DNA from: Isoetes taiwanensis
Lineage: Eukaryota > Streptophyta > Lycopodiopsida > Isoetales > Isoetaceae
Direction: 5' to 3'
Length of the DNA stretch: 64,000 nt
NCBI GenBank assembly: GCA_021234155.1
Contig: JAJEKV010000041.1
Span: 11,850,689 to 11,914,688, forward strand
Both the position numbers and the translations under genes were made by a program. This document shows, piece after piece, positions 57,120 through 64,000 of this stretch. A model generated the notes under the pieces. It was not told the origin of the DNA. It searched no databases and saw only the letters and a list, made by a program, of their open reading frames with translations. Positions within the stretch are counted from its first letter, which is position 1, and each line of letters opens with the position of its first letter.

Positions 57120-57480
57120 ACGCCTTACCTAAGGCTAGAATGCATCCACCCATTGAGCCGGCGTCGAGTAATTTGGAGATGACTTGGTCGTTGCGTTGCT
57201 CCCATAGTTTTGCTCCATTCCTTGGTGTAGTTAGCTACTACGTCAGTCTCGCACATTGAAGGCCTCCTGAGCCTAAGGTATCTATCTATTTTACGCTCTA
57301 TTCGCTTCGGCCATTGCCGGAGTGAACTCTATTCTTCGGGATTCGGTCAATTCGATGCAAGCACGTTCAATCATGAGATTGAGCCCTCCCACTTTCTTCA
57401 AAAAGAAAATGGTCCTGAGACCCTTCAATGGCATTGTACACAACGCCATATTTATTCTCTCCCTTAAGAGGTTATACGCT
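57120..57480 (-). pseudogene. Element 3 pol remnants
   Basis: The plus-strand segment at 57175-57240 (GATGACTTGGTCGTTGCGTT) is the complement of a chromodomain-end region like that near 1430. That at 57385-57415 (CCACTTTCTTCAAAAAGAAA) is like the RT FFVKKK region. Both are short and noisy; the large piece between them in a normal element is missing. Confidence 0.45.
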
Positions 57481-60400
57481 TCTTATTTAGCGCATTAATT
57501 TACTAGCCTTAGGCGACATATATAACCATCTAAGATGGATATACATATTATGTTATCATTTATTTCAATATAGCTGTGGGTTACCTACTTAGTTAGAAGC
57601 GATTCTAAACCATTTAGGGTTTTGTCATCATGACAATTCCTTTTGTCCCGTAAGACTATTTGATTACTATAATTCTTATTTTAGATGTACTTTGCATGTA
57701 CTATTCTTTTTTATATTCTAGAGATTTCCCCTTTCTTAGTTAGTTAAACTCTTGGAATATTCCTACCAATCTAATTGATGCCATCGTGTTAACAACAAGT
57801 TGGCGGGACTTGTTAGATTACTTCTTTTCTTTCGGTTGGATTATTCTTTTGAGGTACTAGATTTATACATGGTCAACAATTATCCTAGTAATGATTCCTT
57901 CTTAGCGAGGTGATCAATCACACCAAGTGGTTTCAATACGTTGGATGTCTGTACAATCGTGTATAATTTTAGTTACTCCTATCGTTTTCCTTCCCAATAC
58001 TTGACGCTTAGCTCAATATTGGGGCAATCCTTCGTGCGACAATGTCTAACAATGCCTTCTAATCCCAATATGGATGTTACCATCCCTACATTTAACCTAC
58101 TAGGCCCCATGGCCTTAGATGCTTGAGCTTGCTAGAAGCTCATCCACTCGTTACTTTCGCTTGAAATAGCAAGGTAACGTTCTTCCGAAGTCGCTCGATA
58201 CTTCGGTCTCCTTTGACGGTGGATCCTCTTTGATATAGAGGTTGACTTTGTTCGCTAGAAGCCTCTCATTGCTGGTGGCTTGCTGGTGTAGTTGATCACT
58301 TGAAATCTTCCATGCCTCTTTTCAAAAGCCACGAGGTGCCCGTTGAAAAAAAAGGTTTTTCATCTTGAACTCTTTGTCTTGGCGCTAACGACTCAGTATC
58401 CGGATATTGTTTCTTCGACTCCATCGATGTCTCATACGCCGAAGTCCTCTTTGTCGCTATCGTGTTGCTCAAGAGTGTTGAGGATGTGGATTGCTTCACC
58501 CACGCAAATTGCGACATCTCTTCTTTTGATCCGTTATGCTATGGGAGGAAGGAAATAAGGGGGAACTATACATGCAAAACATATAGCTTACATAATTACA
58601 ATTATTACTAGCGCTATTAGGTCCCCTTGTGCCTCCCTCTGAGTTGCACACCTATTCCTTGGCAATGTCATCGGTGTTCCTCCGGTTGCAATGGTGGCCG
58701 ACGATCCATATCCTCCTATTTGTACGTCATTTCGCACTGCAGGGGTAACTTTGTTGATGTACTTGGGCCCTCTCGATGTTTGTATTTGGCTATGGCACAA
58801 CACGCTTTGGATCACATTCTAACTAAAGGTGTGCTGGTCGTTGATGCTTCAACATTTCTGGCCTCCGCTTCTCGATCCCGTTTACCGGCGGTAATTATCC
58901 CCTTCATGATACCGAAGCTATTTGAAGGCGCTCTCTTGAAATCGCGGCGCGATTCCTTTGGCTATACTCCTCGAGTTGTTCTCTTCAGCGGTTGTTCTTT
59001 GAATCGCCCATCCTTGGGTTCACCAAGTTGCATGCAAGTCCACGTGCAAGTCATCGCTTCGCCTTAGCCTAGTTGCTTCTCCATCGAAGCTTCCTAAACT
59101 TCCTTGTTTGATCCCTCGATCACATGGCTTGGACGTTGTCACGTTCCACTATGCCGCGTCTTCTTGTCTTGAGGTACCTTAGGTGGCTTTGATTGTGCTC
59201 GTTAGTTTTGATCCTCCCGATTTGCCTCTAGGGAGCTCGTGGAAGAAGTCGGTTGCTAGCACTTCTCCGCCGTTGGGTTCGACCTTTGTCCCTCTATGCA
59301 TGTCGGTCTCTCGGCAAGTAAAGCATCATGGCTCTCCTCCCACTGCGGCTATATTGCCGGGATGATGGATCCTTATATCTGCCAGCGAGCTTGACCCCTT
59401 GAGTTGAAGGAGTACCGCTTTAAATATACCCTCGGCCGTTGAATAGTCCGGGCTATTATCTTGAACTCTCTTTTTGCCGAAGGTGCTTCAGTTGCTATCC
59501 TTGTCGTTAAGGTGTCGAATGCTTCTACCTTGGGCGTTTGACGTGCCACATGTCGGAGGTATGATCGGCTTCTTCTCTTCTAATTACTGGTAGGAGTACC
59601 TGACGAAGCCATCACCTAGTTGTTGAAGGCATATCTCCTCGTCGCAGTGGCTTTCGTAAGTGCATCTCCATCTAATACACGTGTCATAGCGCATCACCCT
59701 ATATTACCACAAGGAGGGTTGTCGAGATGTTGCCTTCTTAGTTGGCTCGTTGTTTGTGCGTTCTCCTATTGTTGAGGCCACTTTCGTGTCATAAGTTCGC
59801 CAAGTGTTGTTGCTGTCACAAGAGGTAGTGTTGCATCCCCGACGATGTCCCGTGCGGCACTGATGATCTTGACATGACGGTGTTGTCTTTTGTTCGACAT
59901 TGGGTGGAATGGCGGTCTTCTACTTGAGGGCACTTTAGGAAGTGTTTGGAGTCGAAGGTTTGCTTGGCCTCCGATCGTTTCTCCTCGTACTTGCTCTTCC
60001 ATTTTGATCTTGGGCTATTGTTGTGCTTCCTTGCTTCCTCTTTTGGTAGTCAAGTGAAGGAGCTTCCCGATCTAAGTGCTAAATCCATAAAACATGACTG
60101 TACTCATGTTTCTCCACTATATCTGTGAACATCCGAGGTATACAATACACATATACGCATTTACATTGGGATTTTTAATTCATCCACTTTTCGAAAACAA
60201 CTACGAAGATCTACTTAAATGTTTATACTCCCTTAGGGTTTTCCCTCCTCCTATCGCGTTTGATTCTTCGGTTTTGCTGCATCTTCTTCGTTCTGGTTGA
60301 TCCCGGGATTCTTTGAGATGCTGCTACTATTATAGAGCTTCAGGTCTGATCCAAGCTCGTCACGGCAAGTTGCGAAGAGTGTTCGTCGATGTGATCCCTT

Positions 60401-61920
60401 GAAAAAGATGCTCCTCCTTAATGTGTATGTCTGTCGTGAGGAATGCGGTGACCGCTCAACGTCCCTACATACGGTGTGTGTTGTTGCAAGGTTGCCCGAT
60501 AATGCGCGTCTTTGATCGCTTGAGTAGAATCACCCGGTTGTTGCGGTTGGGCATTCTTGAATGTCTTCCGCTCTCGAGATTGTGGTCGGTAGGCGGGCAT
60601 TGTCATTCCTCCTGTGTTGAATTCGAAGTCGCGACTTTGTTGTTTTGGGCTTTGCTTCATTAGGGGGTGCCTCTCCCGTGCTTTCGAAGTATGGTCATCT
60701 CCATTGCACCTATCATAGCTCCTTCGGGTCGTCTTTGCGTGATTTGTACCTGCTGGCTAGGTCGTCTCCTCCATCCCTTGGGTCCTATCCATTCGCGATC
60801 TCCTTGGTGACATAGTAAGGTCGTCCTTCCTTTGGTTTCTAGGTGTTTCTAGGTCCGAAATTCTTGTTCGAGCAGAATATTCTCCGCCTTGATCTTACCC
60901 CTAATGCTGATATAGAGATGTTCCTTCCCGATATCGTCTCTCCCTCGTGGTCTCTCCCTCGCGGTGCAAAGGGAGTGGAAGTTCATCTTGGTCAGCCTTA
61001 GGTGCTTTTGTGGTTGCCCGGCTTGGTTTACTCCTTTTGTTGGCGTTGCATGACATTCACTTGAGCTGCTGGGCTGCACGGTCATGGCGGTCTTCCCTCC
61101 GGTTTCTATACGCTCCTGTGTCGCCATGACTTCTCTCCTTGAGGAAGATTATGCCTTTCGGCCCTAGCTTCGCGGATGCTAATGCGGTATCGATTCTAAC
61201 GTCTTCCTTTTGTATTTTGTTTGCCTTGGCGTTCTTCCATTTGAAACTCATGTGCGCCGAGTTGGTGAAGGCATCGAGATCCTCTTTCCGATGTGAGCTC
61301 ATGGGCGTGGTAGCGAGGTTGACATCTAGAAAATTCTTGATGCACTGGTTACCAAATATCCTTCCCATTTGATGAAGATTGATGCTAGAGCGCGATGGTG
61401 TCTGTTCTACTCGTTTGTCGGTTTAGGTGTTTGTCGTTGTGCTTCCCTCTCTTTGTGCGCTTTTTTCGGTCTTCTCTCCTTATCCTGCCTCCCATGACGT
61501 CGATTGGGACCTTGATGTCTTCAAGGGGTTGCGCCTCTACCTCTTTTGTGGCTCTAGCCCCGTCCTTCGAAAGTAACGCTTGTATATTCTAGAGTCTAAG
61601 GGTCTACTTGAAGGGCTCTCCTACAACATTTTGGGCTCTATAAGCAAGCAAGATGGCTCGAGCAGCATTACTGGAGACATATCTATATATAATCTCCAAG
61701 TCTATGGATATTAGGACGTGTGGTATGGCATGACATGAGGGTTGTTTTGCAAAACCTCCATGATGTTTGAGGCATACTCTAAGGTCCTAACAAAGTTGGT
61801 TTGGGGGAGTCCAATCTCTACACATGAGGTGACTTGGGCAGCTCTAGACTCTAGCTCCTTTCTAGGTATCCCGGCAATATGGAGTGTCAATGTGGCGGCT
61901 ATATAAGTCAAACTCTATTA
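57481..61920 (-). other. Element 3 interior, unrecognised and decayed
   Basis: About 4.4 kb with GC-richer, codon-like texture on the minus strand but only short frames, e.g. 61911-61711 (MTYIAATLTLHIAGIPRKEL), 61368-61057 (NSAHMSFKWKNAKANKIQKE), 60660-60418 and 58815-58588. I cannot match these to gag, frame A or frame B of element 1. It may be a decayed gag/extra frame of a diverged subfamily. Confidence 0.35.
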
Positions 61921-62115
61921 GGAGGACACTGAATTAGGTCAAGGTTTATGCTTTTGGCATGACCAGAGGTGATGTACCAACAGTTGGACTTGGGTTGGTA
62001 TGCTGAGGTCTAGATGACTATAACAAAGGGGTGTTCTTAGGCACTTCTATCTAGGAGTAAGGCATCAGCTTTGAGCCGAGAGCAATACTTGCGAGGTACT
62101 AATGGGGTATGCTTC

Positions 62116-62130
62116 TATTTACAAACAAAC
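62116..62130 (-). promoter_or_regulatory. TATA-like box of element 3 leader
   Basis: TTTGTAAATAGAAGCATACC on the minus strand, about 185 bp after the last palindrome, in the place where element 1 has CTATAAATAG. Weaker than those boxes. Confidence 0.3.
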
Positions 62131-62311
62131 CACAGTTTGGAAAAACAATTCAAGGGTTTAAGGAATTTTGGTCATTTTGAGCTGGGGTTTGACATTTCTA
62201 GCCTAATTTGAGGTCATAAATGGATTCTAGGCTGTCTAACGGTCTTATTGCAACAATTTTCAGGTGATTTGGAGCTCTGTAGCTCAAGTTATGGAAGTTC
62301 AAAGTTTGGAG

Positions 62312-62378
62312 GTCTCACAGGTAGCGCCCTGCTCAAAAACTAAAGTTTAGTTCTTTGACCAGGCGCGAGCTGTGAGAT
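62312..62378. repeat. Palindromic unit 1 of element 3 leader
   Basis: GTCTCACAGGTAGCGCC (62312-62328) against GGCGCGAGCTGTGAGAT (62362-62378), loop with AACTAAA/TTTAGTT palindrome. Confidence 0.85.
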
Positions 62379-62501
62379 CTTGCACATTTTTAAGTAATTT
62401 AAGTAATTTAAACATGCTATTCTAACTAATTCCTACCTTGGAACTAGCCTTACCATATTACTTTTCTCAAATTCATCAAGTTTGAGTGATCTTGGCTCGA
62501 T

Positions 62502-62570
62502 GTCTCTCACGGCTTAGCCTCGCTCAAAAACTAAAGTTTAGTTCTTTGACCAGCGCCGAAATGTGAGATC
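62502..62570. repeat. Palindromic unit 2 of element 3 leader
   Basis: More eroded copy: TCTCTCACGGCTTAGCC against GCGCCGAAATGTGAGA, same loop AACTAAA/TTTAGTT. The 190-bp period with units 1 and 3 includes a shared spacer (TAATTTAAACATGCTATTC). Confidence 0.75.
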
Positions 62571-62693
62571 TTGCACATTTTTAAGTAATTTAAGTAATTT
62601 AAACATGCTATTCTAACTAATTCCTACCTTGGAATTAGCCTTACCATATTACTTTTCTCAAATTCATCAAGTTTTAAGGTGTTTTTGCTCAAT

Positions 62694-62760
62694 GTCTCAC
62701 AGCTTGCGCCTCGCTCAAAAACTAAAGTTTAGTTCTTTGACCAGGCACGAGCTGTGAGAC
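62694..62760. repeat. Palindromic unit 3 of element 3 leader
   Basis: GTCTCACAGCTTGCGCCT (62694-62711) against AGGCACGAGCTGTGAGAC (62743-62760), almost fully paired; loop AACTAAA/TTTAGTT. Confidence 0.88.
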
Positions 62761-62956
62761 CACCTTGCCTGAGGAGGTTTTGGCTCATTCTTTTTAGTCT
62801 TATTAAGTTCCAATTTACTTAACTGTTACTAGCTTAGCATAAACTACCAAAAAATGGGAAAAAATTTCCCACTTTTCGGGAGGCTTGAGGATCCTATCAA
62901 GTTAGTACTATCGGAGCATGGTCAGGTGCTTTTGCTCTTGGTCTCCAAGAACATCG

Positions 62957-62967
62957 CCTCGATACCA
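62957..62967 (-). promoter_or_regulatory. Primer binding site of element 3
   Basis: TGGTATCGAGG on the minus strand, three bases from the LTR end; initiator-Met type, with the same missing A as element 1. Confidence 0.8.
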
Positions 62968-62970
62968 GCG

Positions 62971-64000
62971 TGACGTCCCCTACTTCATTATCACGATGCC
63001 CGCACCGTATACAAACAGGAGTTCATCCCCCGCACCAGCTCCACAACGATCTGAGGGCCCTCCACATATCACCGCGGACCGCCTAGAGTCCCAGTGGGAA
63101 GAGTGAAGGGGTCATTTTACCCCGTCTTCCTCAGGGCCTACCTAGCTGCGGAAGCGTAAACATACACGTCAGTAACATAACATCATATATCCACCTCGAA
63201 GGGTGGTCCATCACATCTGCATAGACAAAGATCAGCACAATACATATGGGAAATCCTACCCAAGGCTCAGACTCAAAGGGATGACTGACGGCTTGGGTCT
63301 CCAGAGTTCATTGCAGACAGAATTCATGGCAATGGATTTGGCTGGCATAAGAACATGGCTTAGGGTTGTCCACTCCATCCGCCCCTCCTGTGCACACTTT
63401 GCAGAGTAGGCTGAAAAGTGTTGGGACCTCGATCAGAGTTCAGGGTGCATAGCCAAAGGGCTACGTCCTCATTGGGTTACATCTCCCCAGCCCTCGATGG
63501 GGGGGGTAGGGATCACTCCCTCAGAGATCTACATTCGACTCAAGGTGACTAGAGGGCCAACGCCCTTATTCGACTTGAACTCACCGGAAGGTCATATCCA
63601 CCACCCCACGAGTGTCGAGAGCCCATGCCTTGCCCACACGCCAGCTGGCAAGCCATTAGACCTAGTCACAATGATCCCCGGTGGGCCTTACACACCAGAG
63701 GGATCGTTCAAGAGTCGTAACACGAACCTCCTCCTTAGCGGTCGGCCCCTTCACCCACAACCAGGTGTGGTTCTTGTGCACAGGCCGAAATCTAGTAATG
63801 CACTAAGAGGGACTATCTAGGAGCATCATCTACTAAGCTTCAAGTCTCTACCCCCCTTCCCAATACAATGAGTCCACAGAATACATCCGTCCATCATATC
63901 AACATAAGTAATAAAGAACTAATCTATCTCATAGAGTTAGGTTCTTTAGTTAGAGTCAATCTTGGCTATTAAGGGTGACTTAATAGGCTAAACCTACTGG
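62971..64000 (-). repeat. 5' LTR of element 3 (partial)
   Basis: Begins TGACGTCCCCTAC on the plus strand next to the primer site and runs to the window end, tracking 53968-55015 closely. Confidence 0.9.

Larger units (their letters stand above)
53968..64000 (-). mobile_element. Ty3-family element 3, decayed (5' LTR runs off the window)
   Basis: A third copy bounded by LTRs of the same family. Minus-strand order: 5' LTR (64000-62971, partial), primer site (62967), three palindromic units (62760-62312), TATA-like box, a long unreadable interior, pol remnants (57480-57120), 3' UTR with an internal duplication (56100-55540), purine tract and 3' LTR (55472-53968). Its left LTR abuts the broken extra frame A of element 2, so it appears to have inserted there; the right-hand junction is outside the window. 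Confidence 0.82.

Overview
The window is plant nuclear DNA, probably from a flowering plant. The evidence is a CACTA transposon starting CACTACAAG, Helitrons with the plant-type hairpin/CTAG 3' end, an L1-type LINE, chromodomain Ty3 retrotransposons with an initiator-Met primer site, a captured JINGUBANG-like WD40 gene piece, and one gene with ten short exons and GT-AG introns. No tRNA, rRNA, CRISPR or bacterial feature was seen. The species cannot be named from the sequence.

Layout. (1) 1-11323: a Ty3 chromovirus copy on the minus strand (element 1), its 3' LTR cut by the window edge, its 5' LTR complete. Its leader is unusually long. It holds two extra broken reading frames and two modules of palindromic repeats followed by a TATA box. 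(2) 11324-13576: intergenic, with one strong hairpin. (3) 13590-35117: one LINE of about 7.1 kb, flanked by a 13-bp target duplication and split by nested insertions: TIR transposon A1 (16504-24436, 4-bp duplication) with a CACTA inside its right end; a Helitron (24571-29485) with a second Helitron inside it; and a solo LTR (33049-34611, 5-bp duplication). Removing each insertion plus one duplication restores the LINE reading frame. (4) 35131-43618: the only gene-rich stretch: a broken TENA/THI-4-like gene, a Harbinger transposase remnant, an apparently intact ten-exon coiled-coil protein gene (39617-42026) and a damaged acidic-protein gene. (5) 43619-53967: a second copy of the Ty3 family (element 2), lacking RNase H/integrase and interrupted between protease and RT by a second A-type transposon (A2, 47344-51651). 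(6) 53968-64000: a third, very decayed Ty3-family copy (element 3), apparently nested in the upstream frame of element 2, with both LTRs in or entering the window.

Functional reading. No transposon here looks autonomous. Element 1 keeps RT, integrase and chromodomain but has lost zinc knuckle and protease; element 2 keeps protease but has lost RNase H and integrase; A1, A2, the CACTA and both Helitrons show no transposase or Rep/helicase. The least explained content is (a) the palindrome/TATA modules and extra frames of the Ty3 family, where outer and inner palindrome arms change in a compensating way between copies, and (b) the A family of TIR transposons, with 4-bp duplications, hairpin minisatellites and captured gene sequence. 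Splice models, element boundaries and domain calls were made by eye.
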